Positions 1 to 10,407 are shown, numbered from the stretch's first letter. The stretch: DNA of 64,000 bases from Pseudomonas denitrificans (nom. rej.) (GCF_008807415.1 NZ_CP043626.1:4030001-4094000), one strand, 5' to 3'. The notes: generated by a model not told the origin, from the sequence alone. Numbers and translations: made by a program.

Positions 1-1
1 C

Positions 2-496
2 TTCCAGCGCCGGGTGATCAGGGCCAACGGCCGGCTGTTCGAACGCCTGGGGATGAAACCGCGCACACGCCTGCACTGGGCGCGCAAATGCCTGCACTTC
101 CGCGACACCCTGGTGAGCTGCCTGCGCCAGCCCAAGCGCCGGCTGCTGCTGATCTTCTTCTTCACCTGCTGCCACTGGGTGCTGCGCTTCTCGGTGCTCT
201 ACATCACCCTCAAGGCGCTGGGCGTGGACCTGCACTGGGCCTGGGCCTTCCTGATCCAGCTGCTGTCGCTGGCCGCGGGTCTCGCCACGCTGCTGCCGGG
301 TGGCGCAGGAGGCACGGAGCTGACCAGCGCCGCACTGCTCGCCCCGCTGGTGGGCAAATCCACGGCGGCCGCGGCCATCCTGATCTGGCGCGTGGTGACC
401 TACTACTTCTACCTGGTGATGGGCGCACCGGTATTCGCCCTGATGGCGGGCCGGCCGCTGCTGCGCAAGCTGATGGGGCTGCGGGAAAGCGCCTGA
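2..496 (+). CDS. Flippase-like membrane protein (LPG-synthase TM / UPF0104 type), C-terminal part
   Basis: The reading frame is open from base 2, so the N-terminal part lies outside the window; about 164 residues are visible. They contain several hydrophobic segments and the glycine-rich stretch LLPGGAGGTELTSAAL, which resembles the PGGxGxxE region of the lysylphosphatidylglycerol synthase transmembrane (flippase-like) family. Members of this family are inner-membrane proteins; some move or synthesise lipids, many have no known substrate. No soluble synthase domain follows, so a stand-alone membrane protein is more likely than a full MprF. Function beyond family is not inferable. Confidence 0.75.
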   Translation, partial: FQRRVIRANGRLFERLGMKPRTRLHWARKCLHFRDTLVSCLRQPKRRLLLIFFFTCCHWVLRFSVLYITLKALGVDLHWAWAFLIQLLSLAAGLATLLPGGAGGTELTSAALLAPLVGKSTAAAAILIWRVVTYYFYLVMGAPVFALMAGRPLLRKLMGLRESA

Positions 497-499
497 GGA

Positions 500-685
500 T
501 CAGTCGCCGGAAGGCTTGTCGTCTTCGGACGGCGCCTCGGGTTTGAGTGAATCCCAGAGTTCAGCGGCGCCGGGAAACTCGGTGCCGTCCTCGTCGCTCA
601 AGGCTTCGGGATCGTAGCGGCTGGTACAGCCTTCGCCCAGGGTGGGCGGCGGGGTGGCGGTGCCTGGGTTCTTCGGGTCACTCAT
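500..685 (-). CDS. Small acidic hypothetical protein
   Basis: A 61-residue protein rich in Asp, Glu and Pro (starts MSDPKNPGTATPPP), with no membrane segment or recognisable domain. I choose the ATG at 685 rather than the upstream ATG at 694 because a GGAG lies 9 nt before it. The gene ends 3 nt from the convergent flippase-like gene and lies downstream of purU on the same strand, separated from it by a strong hairpin. I do not recognise a function; low-complexity acidic composition suggests a disordered protein. Confidence 0.55.
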   Translation of the reverse strand: MSDPKNPGTATPPPTLGEGCTSRYDPEALSDEDGTEFPGAAELWDSLKPEAPSEDDKPSGD

Positions 686-711
686 GCTGACCATCTCCGT
701 TGAGCGCAGCG

Positions 712-733
712 CCCGCCGTCAGGCGACGGCGGG
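712..733. terminator. Hairpin downstream of purU
   Basis: Perfect 9-bp inverted repeat CCCGCCGTC/GACGGCGGG with a 4-nt loop, between the purU stop and the start of the small acidic gene. There is no T tract on either side, so it may be a weak terminator or an RNA-stabilising structure rather than a classical intrinsic terminator. Confidence 0.45.
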
Positions 734-772
734 AGCATGCGGAGTACCCAGTCTAGAACGAAACCGGGTGGA

Positions 773-1624
773 TCAGTCGAATACCACGGTCTTGTTGTCG
801 TGCACCAGCACGCGGTCTTCGAGGTGGTAGCGCAGGCCGCGGGCCAGCACCAGCTTCTCCACATCCTTGCCCAGGCGCACCAGGTCTTCGATGTTGTCGC
901 GGTGGCTGATGCGCACCACGTCCTGCTCGATGATCGGGCCGGCGTCCAGTTCCTCGGTCACGTAGTGGCAGGTCGCACCGATCAGCTTCACGCCACGCAG
1001 CGACGCCTGGTGGTACGGCTTGGCACCAACGAAGGACGGCAGGAAGCTGTGGTGGATGTTGATCACCTGGTGGCGGTACTTCTGGCACAGGTCCGGCGGC
1101 AGGATCTGCATGTAGCGCGCCAGCACCACGTTGTCGGCCTGGTGCTCGTCGATCAGGCGCGACACCTGTTCGAAGGCCGGCTGCTTGTTCTTCGGGTCCA
1201 CCGGGACGTGGAAGTACGGAATGCCGTGCCACTCCACCATGCTGCGCAGGTCATCGTGGTTGGCGATCACGCAGGGAATCTCGCAATCCAGCTCGCCGCT
1301 GTGCCAGCGGTGCAGCAGGTCGGCCAGGCAGTGCGATTCGCGGCTGGCCATCAGCACGACGCGTTTCTTCACCGAGGAGTCGGTGATGCGCCACTCCATG
1401 GAGAACTCGCGGGCAATCGGGGCGAAGGCCTGGCGGAAACCGTCGATATCGAACGGCAGGGAGTCGGCACGAATCTCATGCCGCATGAAGAACCAGCCGT
1501 TGTCGTTGTCGGAATGGTGACTGGCCTCGGTGATCCAGCCGTTGTAAGTGGCCAGGAAATTACTCACCTTGGCGACGATGCCGACCCCGTCGGGGCAGGC
1601 GATCACCAGTCGGAAAGTGCGCAT
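773..1624 (-). CDS. purU: Formyltetrahydrofolate deformylase
   Basis: PurU hydrolyses 10-formyl-tetrahydrofolate to tetrahydrofolate and formate in the cytosol, balancing one-carbon pools and feeding formate to purine synthesis. The 283-residue length is normal. An N-terminal ACT domain (about residues 1-80, starting MRTFRLVIACPDGVGIVAKV) is followed by the formyltransferase fold (about 85-283) with the catalytic Asn-x-His segment NIHHSFLPSF and the later GATCHYVTEELDAGPII stretch that holds the conserved Asp. The gene is divergent from mvaT across about 257 bp. It is the purU copy that sits beside mvaT in Pseudomonas; paralogues exist in many species, so numbering (purU1) is uncertain. Confidence 0.93.
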   Translation of the reverse strand: MRTFRLVIACPDGVGIVAKVSNFLATYNGWITEASHHSDNDNGWFFMRHEIRADSLPFDIDGFRQAFAPIAREFSMEWRITDSSVKKRVVLMASRESHCLADLLHRWHSGELDCEIPCVIANHDDLRSMVEWHGIPYFHVPVDPKNKQPAFEQVSRLIDEHQADNVVLARYMQILPPDLCQKYRHQVINIHHSFLPSFVGAKPYHQASLRGVKLIGATCHYVTEELDAGPIIEQDVVRISHRDNIEDLVRLGKDVEKLVLARGLRYHLEDRVLVHDNKTVVFD

Positions 1625-1803
1625 GGGTGTACTCCAGATACATCGCGAAGGCCGCCATTCTAGCGGCTCGAGGGAAAAGATCAGCCATTGCCACGATGCG
1701 CCGACGAGAGCCAGTTCGATGCATTGCGAGTGCTGCGATTAATTACCGGCGAATGAACTAGTTAAACAAGTCGACAATTACCGACAAAACTTTTCCCAAG
1801 CAT

Positions 1804-1831
1804 TTACTTGAACAACTTCGCTGACTATTAT
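1804..1831 (+). promoter_or_regulatory. Candidate sigma70 promoter of mvaT
   Basis: TTACTT (1804-1809) and TATTAT (1826-1831) are separated by 16 bp, about 50 nt before the mvaT start. The flanking 1730-1850 region is markedly AT-richer than the rest of the window, which fits a target for H-NS-type proteins and possible autoregulation by MvaT; that last point is inference. Confidence 0.45.
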
Positions 1832-1881
1832 GTCTGCTACAAACTTTCCGCCACCGCTGGACCCAGAACAAGGTACCCAAC

Positions 1882-2256
1882 ATGTCGCTGATCAACGAGT
1901 ACCGCGCTACCGAAGAAGCCATCAAGGAACTTCAGGAGCGCCTGAAATCCCTGGAACAGGACGACAAGCTGAAGAAAGAGCTTGAGTTCGAAGAGAAACT
2001 TCGCGCGCTCATGGCCAGCTACGGCAAGTCCCTGCGTGATGTCATTGCCCTGCTCGATCCGGACGCGAAGCTGAGCAAATCGCCGCGTGCCGCAAAAGCC
2101 ACCGTGAGCAAGCGTGCTCGCAAGGTCAAGCAGTACAAGAACCCGCACAACGGTGAAGTGATCGAAACCAAGGGCGGCAACCACAAGACCCTCAAGGAAT
2201 GGAAAGCCAAGTGGGGCGCCGAGGCCGTAGAAGGCTGGGCCACACTGCTGGGCTAA
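1882..2256 (+). CDS. mvaT: H-NS-type xenogeneic silencer MvaT
   Basis: MvaT is the Pseudomonas functional analogue of H-NS: a nucleoid protein that coats AT-rich DNA and silences horizontally acquired genes, virulence and fimbrial genes. The 124-residue length matches the family. Residues 1-60 (MSLINEYRATEEAIKELQER onward) form the charged coiled-coil oligomerisation region; residues about 80-124 contain the DNA-binding domain with NPHNGEVIETKGGNHKTLKEW, including the R/K-G-N loop that enters the minor groove. An AAGG lies 9 nt before the ATG. The gene stands alone between divergent purU and convergent sbcB and is followed by an intrinsic terminator. Confidence 0.96.
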   Translation: MSLINEYRATEEAIKELQERLKSLEQDDKLKKELEFEEKLRALMASYGKSLRDVIALLDPDAKLSKSPRAAKATVSKRARKVKQYKNPHNGEVIETKGGNHKTLKEWKAKWGAEAVEGWATLLG

Positions 2257-2271
2257 GCCTTTCCGACATGA

Positions 2272-2300
2272 AAAACGCCAGCCTTGCGCTGGCGTTTTTT
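2272..2300 (+). terminator. Intrinsic terminator of mvaT (bidirectional)
   Basis: Stem AACGCCAGC/GCTGGCGTT with a 5-nt loop, followed by T6. A-rich bases before the stem give a T tract on the minus strand too, so it can also serve the convergent sbcB gene. Confidence 0.9.
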
Positions 2301-2325
2301 ATTACCCGCAGAAAAGTGCGCGGCG

Positions 2326-3756
2326 CTACAGGCTATAGCGCGCGCGCAGCACCTGCGCATACTTGTCCCACTCTTGCAGCACCAGACGGCCGGCCGGCGT
2401 GGCATTGACCAGTTGCTCGCTCATCGCCGCGGCAAAGTTATCCAGAGTATTCGGCGCGCCCCACTCGGCATGACTCAGGCGTGCACGGCAGAAGTCCTGC
2501 CATTGTTGCTGTTCCGTGGCACTCAAAGTTTCCGGGAAATTGCGCGCGCGATAACGGAAGAGCAGTTCGGGAAGTCGCGCATCATCGAACGGCCATTGTT
2601 CTTTCGCCAACCTCGCGGGATCGGCCTGGCGCACCTGCTCGCACAATCGGCGATCACGGTCGCCGATAAATCCGTCATACAACTGCTGCTCGGGATCTTC
2701 ACTGCCGGCGAAACTTTCCTCGGCATACAAGGGCGCGAGTTTGTCCTGCCAGATTGCCTTCGCATCGGTCAGCGTCCGCCCCGCCGCGAGACAAGCCTCG
2801 AGGTCCAGGCCGATGCGCTCACGATCCTGCGGGCGCAATACGGACAGCGGCGCCACCACCGGGCATTTGTTGATGTGCAGCAGCTTCAGCGGCACCGGCA
2901 GTTCGCCCTCGGCCAGCTCGTCACGACGCGTGTAGAGGCGCTTGCGCAGGGTTTCCGCATCCAGCTCCAGCAAGGGCGAAACATCGGCAGCCAGGTCGCA
3001 GACGATCAATGCGTTGCGGTTGCGCGGATGCCAGCCCAGCGGCAGCACCACGGACAGGTAATGCCGCGCCCCGGAGAACATGCCGGAGATATGCACCATC
3101 GGCTGCAGTACGCGCACCTGGTCCAGCACGCCCTGCTTGCCGCGCAGGCGATAGAGATAGTCGTAGAGCTTGGGCTGGCGGTCACGCACCAGCCGCGCCA
3201 GGGCGATGGTGGCGCGCACGTCGGACAGCGCGTCGTGCGCCTGCCCGTGATCGATGCCGTTGGCTGCGGTGAGGCGCTCCAGCTTGAGGCTGACGACGCC
3301 GTCCTGCTCTGGCCAGACGATGCCTTCGGGGCGCAGGGCGTAGGCGGTCCGCACCATGTCGATCAGGTCCCAACGGCTGTTGCCGCCCTGCCACTCACGG
3401 GCGTAAGGATCGAAGAAGTTGCGGTACAGGCTGTAGCGCGTCACCTCATCGTCGAAGCGCAGGCTGTTGTAGCCCGCCACGCAGGTACCCGGCTGCGCCA
3501 GCTCGGCGTGCAGGCGGGTCATGAATTCGGCCTCGCCCAGACCGCGCTCTTCCAGCCGATCCGGCGTGATGCCGGTGACCAGGCAGGCGGCCGGGTGCGG
3601 GAGGATGTCGTCGCTGGGCCGGCAATAGAGGTTCAGCGATTCGCCAATCTCGTTGAGGTCCTCGTCCGTGCGGATGCCGGCCACCTGCAACGGGCGGTCG
3701 CGGCGCGGGTCGATACCGGTGGTTTCGTAGTCGTACCAGAAGATGCTGGCGTTCAT
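2326..3756 (-). CDS. sbcB: Exodeoxyribonuclease I
   Basis: ExoI degrades single-stranded DNA 3' to 5' and works in mismatch repair and recombination. The protein from MNASIFWYDYETTG is 476 residues, the usual length. The DEDD exonuclease signature begins with D9-x-E11 in FWYDYETTGIDP; later conserved stretches include AGYNSLRFDDEVTRY and HDALSDVRATIALARL, which carries the distal Asp of the exonuclease motifs. The open frame continues 21 codons upstream, but AAGGA lies about 7 nt before the ATG at 3756 and homology starts there. Convergent with mvaT, an arrangement conserved in Pseudomonas. Confidence 0.95.
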   Translation of the reverse strand: MNASIFWYDYETTGIDPRRDRPLQVAGIRTDEDLNEIGESLNLYCRPSDDILPHPAACLVTGITPDRLEERGLGEAEFMTRLHAELAQPGTCVAGYNSLRFDDEVTRYSLYRNFFDPYAREWQGGNSRWDLIDMVRTAYALRPEGIVWPEQDGVVSLKLERLTAANGIDHGQAHDALSDVRATIALARLVRDRQPKLYDYLYRLRGKQGVLDQVRVLQPMVHISGMFSGARHYLSVVLPLGWHPRNRNALIVCDLAADVSPLLELDAETLRKRLYTRRDELAEGELPVPLKLLHINKCPVVAPLSVLRPQDRERIGLDLEACLAAGRTLTDAKAIWQDKLAPLYAEESFAGSEDPEQQLYDGFIGDRDRRLCEQVRQADPARLAKEQWPFDDARLPELLFRYRARNFPETLSATEQQQWQDFCRARLSHAEWGAPNTLDNFAAAMSEQLVNATPAGRLVLQEWDKYAQVLRARYSL

Positions 3757-3899
3757 CGTTTTTCCTTGCCTGCAAGCGAGTGCGTCGCAGTCTAACAGTG
3801 CGGCCGACCACACTTCCAAAACGCCTGACTGGCACCTAGCCAGCCCCCGCCTTTATGATGGGCGTCGCAAGGACACACCCACTGGAAAGGACTTTCCTC

Positions 3900-4715
3900 A
3901 TGCAAGACATCGCTGCACAAAATCCCTACAGCGCTCCGCTGAGCAACCTCGAACCGGGCGCCGCCCAGGGCGCGGTACCCTCCATCGTCGAGGCCCTGAC
4001 CCGCGGCTACAACTTCGGCATTGGCGACCTGCTGGGCGAATCCTGGCGCCGCACCAAGGGCGCCAAGGGCCTGATCATCGGCGGCTTCGTGGTCTTCTAT
4101 GCGGCGATCTTCGCCCTGGTCAACGTGCTCAGCCTGTTCCTTACCGTGGTCGGCGTCGCCGGGATCGCCGGCATGGGCCTGCTCGGCGACAGCGAAGCCG
4201 CCGGGGGCATGGCGGTCGGCGCGCTGGTCGCGTTCTTCATCGGCTCCATCGTCCTGAGTTTCATCGCCACCGCCGTCTGCTACCCGCTGCTGGCCGGCGT
4301 GAACATGCTCGGCATCCGTCGCGCGGCCGATCAGCCGCTGCGCTTCAACGAAGTCTTCAGCCACTTCGGCCGCACCTTCCAGGTGGTGGTCTGCGTGCTG
4401 CTGAGCACCATCATGATCTTCATCGGCTACTTCCTCTTCGTGCTGCCGGGTATCTACCTGAGCATCGCCTACATGCTCGCCATCCCGCTGGTGGTCGAGC
4501 GCGGCCTGTCGCCCTGGGCGGCGATGGAAGTCTCGCGCAAGGCCATTACCCAGCACTGGTTCAAGGTCTTCGGCCTGCTGCTGGTGTTCGGCCTGCTGTT
4601 CATGCTCAGCACCCTGACCCTGGGCATTGCGCTGATCTGGGTGCTGCCGTGGCTGATCGTCGCCATCGGCGTGCTCTACCGCACCATCTTCGGCGTACTG
4701 CCGCCGGCCAAGTGA
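3900..4715 (+). CDS. Multi-pass inner-membrane protein of unknown function
   Basis: A 271-residue protein with a soluble N-terminus (about 55 residues) and five to six hydrophobic segments. The stretch LSPWAAMEVSRKAITQHWFK near residue 205 is the type of cytoplasmic loop found in DUF975/Yip1-like membrane proteins, but I cannot assign a family firmly. The ATG at 3900 is preferred over upstream 3855 because AAAGGA is 8 nt before it and the upstream residues are not hydrophobic or conserved-looking. It heads a tightly packed run of envelope-type genes (to 11732), which suggests a shared role in membrane or cell-envelope function. Confidence 0.75.
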   Translation: MQDIAAQNPYSAPLSNLEPGAAQGAVPSIVEALTRGYNFGIGDLLGESWRRTKGAKGLIIGGFVVFYAAIFALVNVLSLFLTVVGVAGIAGMGLLGDSEAAGGMAVGALVAFFIGSIVLSFIATAVCYPLLAGVNMLGIRRAADQPLRFNEVFSHFGRTFQVVVCVLLSTIMIFIGYFLFVLPGIYLSIAYMLAIPLVVERGLSPWAAMEVSRKAITQHWFKVFGLLLVFGLLFMLSTLTLGIALIWVLPWLIVAIGVLYRTIFGVLPPAK

Positions 4716-4803
4716 TCAAATCGGCCTGAGCCTGCCAGCGCGGTTGCCTCGCCGCACCGCGCTGGCTAGCATCTGGCACCTACGTCATCGACAGCGGTTT
4801 CCC

Positions 4804-5540
4804 TTGAGCCCAGCAGCCCCTTCCTCCAACGCATCTCCCCACGCGCCCGTCCTGGATACCCGCTACCACGTGGAGACCCCGGAAGGCATCGACCTGCTGC
4901 TGCGTCCCGCCGGTGTCGTCCCCCGCGCCCTCGCCTACCTGATCGACCTGGGCATCCGCGTCCTGCTGATGGTCGCGCTGTTCATGCTGCTGGCCTTCCT
5001 CGGCGAGCTGGGCACCGGGCTGGGGCTGATCCTCACCTTCATCATGACCTGGTGGTACATGGTGCTCTTCGAAGTGCTCAACCAGGGCCGCTCGCCCGGC
5101 AAACAGATGATGGGCCTGCGCGTAGTGCATGACGACGGCACACCGATCGGCTGGTCCGCCTCGCTGCTGCGCAACCTGCTGCGCTTCGCCGACATCCTGC
5201 CGTTCGCCTACACGCTCGGGCTGCTCAGCTGCCTGTCCAACTCCGCATTCAAGCGCCTGGGCGACCTCGCCGCCGGCACCCTGGTGATCTACCGTGATCC
5301 GCCGCCGAGCCGCCCGCAGGTGCCGCAGACCACGCCCGAACTTGCACCCTGGCCCTGAACCTGGAAGAGCAACGCGCCCTGATGAGCTTCGCCGAACGTG
5401 GCACACAGCTTTCGGCGGCGCGCCGCGAAGAGCTGGCCGCCATCCTCGCGCAACCGCTGGGCATTGCGCCCGAGCAGGCGGAAGCACGCCTGAACCGCAT
5501 CGCCAGCGGCCTGCTGGGCAACGGGACGGGCCACCCATGA
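4804..5540 (+). CDS. RDD-family membrane protein (apparent frameshift near its 3' end)
   Basis: RDD proteins are small multi-pass membrane proteins, some linked to ion transport. The RDD domain covers about residues 20-170: PAGVVPRALAYLIDLGIRV, NQGRSPGKQMMGLRVV, then RLGDLAAGTLVIYRD. As read, the frame stops at 5358. The next frame continues without a break from 5355 as LNLEEQRALMSFAERGTQL...GLLGNGTGHP and stops at 5540, overlapping the next start by ATGA as the other junctions of this operon do. One missing C in the C-rich 5347-5355 region explains it and gives a 245-residue protein. The TTG start at 4804 is a guess; the frame is open further upstream to 4744. Confidence 0.75.
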
Positions 5541-6523
5541 AGCAGGCCTTCTTCGAACAACGCCACCAGGGCAGCTGGAAGCGCTTCGCCAAGCGCCTTG
5601 AGCAACTGGAAACCGGCAAGCGCCAGGAATCGAGCGAGAAGCCCGAGGAGTTCGCCGCCGACTACCGACGCATCTGCCAGCAGCTCGCTCTCGCCCAGGA
5701 GCGCGGCTACAGCAGCCACCTGATCGACCAGTTGCAGCAGCTCGCCATGCGCGGGCACCAGCAGTTCTACCGCCACCGCAGCCACCTGGGCGCACGCATC
5801 CTCGGCTTCCTGGTCGCCGGCTTCCCGCGTCTGGTGCGTGAGGAATGGCGCTGCATCGCCATCGCCAGCCTGCTGTTCTACGGCAGCCTGTTGCTGATGG
5901 GTGCGCTGGTCTATCACTTCCCCGACCTGGTCTACAGCGTCATGGCACCGGAGCGGGTGTCCGAGATGGAGTCGATGTACTCGCCGGACACCACGCGCCT
6001 TGGGCCGATGAGCACGCGCGACGCCGGCGATGACTGGAAGATGTTCGGCCACTACATAATGAACAACATCGGCATCGCCTTTCAGACCTTCGCCAGTGGC
6101 CTGCTGTTCTGCGTCGGCACCCTGTTCTTCCTGCTGTTCAACGGCGTGGTGATCGGCACGGTAGCCGGCCACCTGACCCAGATCGGCTACATCGAGACCT
6201 TCTGGTCCTTCGTCATCGGCCACGGAGCCTTCGAACTGACTGCGATCACCTTCGCCGGTGCCGCCGGCCTCAAGCTTGGCTGGGCACTGCTGTCTCCCGG
6301 CCGTCTGAGCCGCCTTGAAGCCTTGCGCCAGGCCGCCGCCCGCGCCGTGCAACTGATCGGCGGAGTGATCCTGATGTTGCTGATCGCCGCGTTCGTCGAG
6401 GGCTACTGGTCCTCCGTCACGCACTTCTCGGCGACCGTGAAGTACATCGTCGGCGCTTGCCTGTGGCTGCTGGTGGGCAGCTATTTCCTCCTGGCCGGAC
6501 GGGGTCGCCATGCGCCTGACTGA
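5537..6523 (+). CDS. Stage II sporulation protein M family membrane protein
   Basis: A 328-residue protein with a soluble N-terminal region (about 110 residues, MKQAFFEQRHQGSWKRF) and five to six membrane segments. HYIMNNIGIAFQTFASGLLF followed by the GTLFFLLFNGVVIGTVAGHL segment is the typical SpoIIM core; FVIGHGAFELTAI is also family-like. In non-sporulating bacteria SpoIIM-like genes sit with RDD, MoxR and DUF58 genes, as here. Its ATG overlaps the restored RDD stop by 4 nt. The open frame extends upstream to 5294, but that part is out-of-frame RDD sequence. Confidence 0.88.
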   Translation: MKQAFFEQRHQGSWKRFAKRLEQLETGKRQESSEKPEEFAADYRRICQQLALAQERGYSSHLIDQLQQLAMRGHQQFYRHRSHLGARILGFLVAGFPRLVREEWRCIAIASLLFYGSLLLMGALVYHFPDLVYSVMAPERVSEMESMYSPDTTRLGPMSTRDAGDDWKMFGHYIMNNIGIAFQTFASGLLFCVGTLFFLLFNGVVIGTVAGHLTQIGYIETFWSFVIGHGAFELTAITFAGAAGLKLGWALLSPGRLSRLEALRQAAARAVQLIGGVILMLLIAAFVEGYWSSVTHFSATVKYIVGACLWLLVGSYFLLAGRGRHAPD

Positions 6524-8105
6524 CGCCAGCGTCGCCATCCGTCCGCGCAGCGCCTGGGAGGCGCTGGACCTCGGCATCCTGCTGGCGCGCCGTCACGCCG
6601 GCCTGCTGATGGCCAGCTGGGCGATCGTCACCCTGCCGGTGTTCGTGCTGCTTTCCGTGCTGCTGTGGAACTACTCCAGCTGGGCGGTGCTGATCTTCTG
6701 GTGGCTCAAGCCCGCCTTCGAGCGCCTGCCGTTGCACATCCTGTCGCGCTCGCTGTTCGGCGATACGCCGACGCTCAAGGAAGCGTTGCGGGCCTTCCCC
6801 GGCCTGCTCAAGTCGCAACTGCTGCCCAGCCTGCTCTGGCGCCGGCTGAGCCCGACGCGCAGCTTCGACCTGCCGGTGCTGCAACTCGAAGGCCTCAAGG
6901 GCCAGGCGCGCAGCCAGCGTCTGGTCGTACTCGGCCAGCGCAATGCCGGCGGCGCCACCTGGCTGACCATTGTCGGCATGCATTTCGAACTGGCGCTGTG
7001 GCTGGGCCTTTCCGCACTGATGTACCTGATGCTGCCGCAGCAGTGGGTGGACGACTGGAAATGGCAGTCGCTGATCAGCGTGGCGCAAGGCGACTGGGCG
7101 TGGCTGGAACATGTCAGCAACCTGATCTACGCGCTGCTGCTGATCGTCTGGGAACCGGTGTACGTCGCCTGCGGCTTCACCCTCTACCTCAATCGCCGCA
7201 CCGAGCTGGAGGCCTGGGACATCGAACTGGTGTTCCGCCGTCTGCGCCAGCGCCTGATCGGCAGCGCCTATGCCCTGCTGCTGGTCATGGCCGGCGCCTT
7301 CGCCCTGCTGCCGGCCCACGACGCGCTGGCTGCCGGCTCGGAGACCGGCAGCAAGGCCAGCCAGAGTTGCCCGCTGCCCGACCAGAATCCCGACGGCCCG
7401 CAGGGTGCGCGGCTGACCCAGCAGAAACTCAACAGCGAGGATTCGCGCGGCGCTGCGGAAAAGATCCTCACCGCGCCGCCCTTCAAGAACAGCGAGAAGA
7501 TCACCAGCTGGCGCCTGCACGAAGACAAGAAAGACCCGAAGCCCAACGACCCGGACGAGGCCAAGCGGCTGAAGAGCTTCTTCGAGGCGCTGGGTAACTG
7601 GAAGGCCTTCAAGTTCGCCGCGCAAGGCATCGAAGTGCTGCTCTGGGGCATTCTGTTCACCGTCGTCGCCCTGGTCATCTGGCGCTACCGCGAATGGCTG
7701 CGGCTGTTCGTCGGGCGCATCGGCCTGCCGCAGAAGCCGCGCCGCGAAGCGCCCAGCGTGCTGTTCGGGCTGGACCTCGCGCCGGAAACCCTGCCCAGCG
7801 ACGTCGCCAGCGAAGCCGAACGCCTGTGGGACGAACAGCCCCGCGCCGCGCTCGGCCTGCTCTACCGCGCGCTGCTCAGCCGCCTGCTGCACGACTTCCG
7901 CGTGCCGCTGCGCGAGTCGACCACCGAAGGCGAAGTCCTGGTCCGCGTGGCTGACCTCAATGACCCGCCGCTGGACAACTTTGCCCGCAGCCTGACCCAG
8001 CAGTGGCAGACGCTCGCCTACGGTCACCGCGCACCACAGGCTGAACTCAAGCAGCAGCTGTGCGGCGAATGGCGCCACCTGTTCGGCAGCGAGGTGCGGG
8101 CATGA
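6510..8105 (+). CDS. DUF4129-domain membrane protein
   Basis: A 531-residue protein overlapping the previous gene by 14 nt. Residues 1-300 hold about six membrane segments, including WLTIVGMHFELALWLGLSAL; about 300-370 form a charged periplasmic or cytoplasmic linker (KTSWRLHEDKK type); a further membrane segment near 385-405 precedes the C-terminal DUF4129 region with EAERLWDEQPRAALGLLYRA and HDFRVPLRESTTEGE. DUF4129 proteins are often fused to or adjacent to transglutaminase, MoxR and DUF58 genes. No catalytic residues are apparent; a structural role in a membrane complex is inferred from context only. Confidence 0.82.
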   Translation: MRLTDASVAIRPRSAWEALDLGILLARRHAGLLMASWAIVTLPVFVLLSVLLWNYSSWAVLIFWWLKPAFERLPLHILSRSLFGDTPTLKEALRAFPGLLKSQLLPSLLWRRLSPTRSFDLPVLQLEGLKGQARSQRLVVLGQRNAGGATWLTIVGMHFELALWLGLSALMYLMLPQQWVDDWKWQSLISVAQGDWAWLEHVSNLIYALLLIVWEPVYVACGFTLYLNRRTELEAWDIELVFRRLRQRLIGSAYALLLVMAGAFALLPAHDALAAGSETGSKASQSCPLPDQNPDGPQGARLTQQKLNSEDSRGAAEKILTAPPFKNSEKITSWRLHEDKKDPKPNDPDEAKRLKSFFEALGNWKAFKFAAQGIEVLLWGILFTVVALVIWRYREWLRLFVGRIGLPQKPRREAPSVLFGLDLAPETLPSDVASEAERLWDEQPRAALGLLYRALLSRLLHDFRVPLRESTTEGEVLVRVADLNDPPLDNFARSLTQQWQTLAYGHRAPQAELKQQLCGEWRHLFGSEVRA

Positions 8106-9387
8106 AGCGCGGCAACCTCGCCCTGCTGGTGCTGCTCGTCCTGCTCGTGCTCGGAGGCATCGGCTACTACCTGTACCGCAACCTCGAGCCCTACACCGAG
8201 ACCATCGAGCACGGCGCCTCTCCCGAGGCCCGCGCCAACCCCTATCTCGCCGCCGAAATGTACCTGCGCGGTCGCGGCATCCACGTCACCACCGCGCGCG
8301 GCATGGAAGTTCTGGACCAGTTGCCGAGCAAAGGCCAGACCCTGATCCTGCTGGGCACCCGCGAGAACGTCACGCCGACGCAGAACGCGCGGCTGCTCGA
8401 CTGGGCCAATCGCGGCGGCCACCTCATCGTCACCGCCGAAAGCCTGTGGGACGAAGATGAAGGCAAGAGCGGCGACGCGCTGCTGGATCAGCTGGGCGTG
8501 CAACAATTCCTCACCTCCGACCTGAAGGACAAGGAGGAGGAGAAATCCGCTCCGACCGACGAGAAGTCCGCAGAGGCGTCCGAAGACCAGAAGCCGGACG
8601 AAGCCGCCAAGCCGGAAGTGGAAGAAGAACATCCGGACCAGGCCTCCAGCGCCCACGACAACGAGGCGACGGAAACGGACCCTTACCCGAACCTGACCAA
8701 GCTCTACCTGGAGAACGAGAAGGCCCCGGCCTACTTCGACTTCGACACCGACTACCACCTGTTCGACTCGAAGAACCTCGCCTACGCCTGGGCCAACAGC
8801 GCCGACTCCACCCACCTGCTGCAACTGCAGCAGGGCCAGGGGCTGATCACCGTGCTCACCGACAACTGGATCTGGCAGAACGGCGAACTCGACGCCTACG
8901 ACAACGCCTGGCTGCTCTGGTACCTGACCCAGGACAGCGCCGTCACGCTGGTCTACCGCGCCGACGGCACCAGCCTGATGACCCTGCTGATGCGCTACTT
9001 CCCGCAGGCACTGCTGGCCGCCGTCCTGCTGCTGGTCCTGGTGCTCTGGCGCAACGGCCTGCGTCAGGGCCCGCTGCAGCCCAACCCGGATCGCAGCCGC
9101 CGGCAACTGGAAGAACACCTGCGCGCCGGCGCCGATTTCATCCTCCGCCAGCGTGGCCAGCTCGCCCTGCTGCAGGGCCTGCAACGTGACGTGATGCGCC
9201 GGGCGCGGCAGCGCCAGCCCGGCTTCGACCGCCTGCCGGTCGCCGAACAATGGCAAGCTCTGGGCCGCATGACGCGCATGTCGGTCAGCGCCATCAGCCA
9301 GGCCATGCGCCCCTATCCGCCAAAGCGCATGGCCGTCGCCGAATTCACCCGCCAGGTCGCGCACCTGCAAAGCCTCAGGAATGCCCT

Positions 9388-9391
<4 letters not shown>
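8102..9391 (+). CDS. DUF4350-domain protein with acidic linker
   Basis: A 429-residue protein whose ATG overlaps the previous stop (ATGA). A single N-terminal membrane segment (LALLVLLVLLVLGGIGYYLY) is followed by a DUF4350 / ThuA-like fold with LGTRENVTPTQNARLLDWAN and GGHLIVTAESLWDED, a very acidic low-complexity insert (about residues 143-200, rich in E, D, K, A, P), then DNWIWQNGELDAYDNAW and a second membrane segment near residue 305. Probably anchored in the inner membrane with the fold outside. Codon overlap with neighbours on both sides argues for a stoichiometric complex; the biochemical role is unknown. Confidence 0.82.

Positions 9392-10403
<1,012 letters not shown>

Positions 10404-10407
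<4 letters not shown>

Noticed and set aside
6417..8078. 553-codon antisense frame across the DUF4129 gene
   Set aside because: High-GC codon use keeps the opposite frame open; composition is Arg/Gln/Ala-rich without motifs, and the sense frame has clear domains and overlaps its neighbours in the operon.
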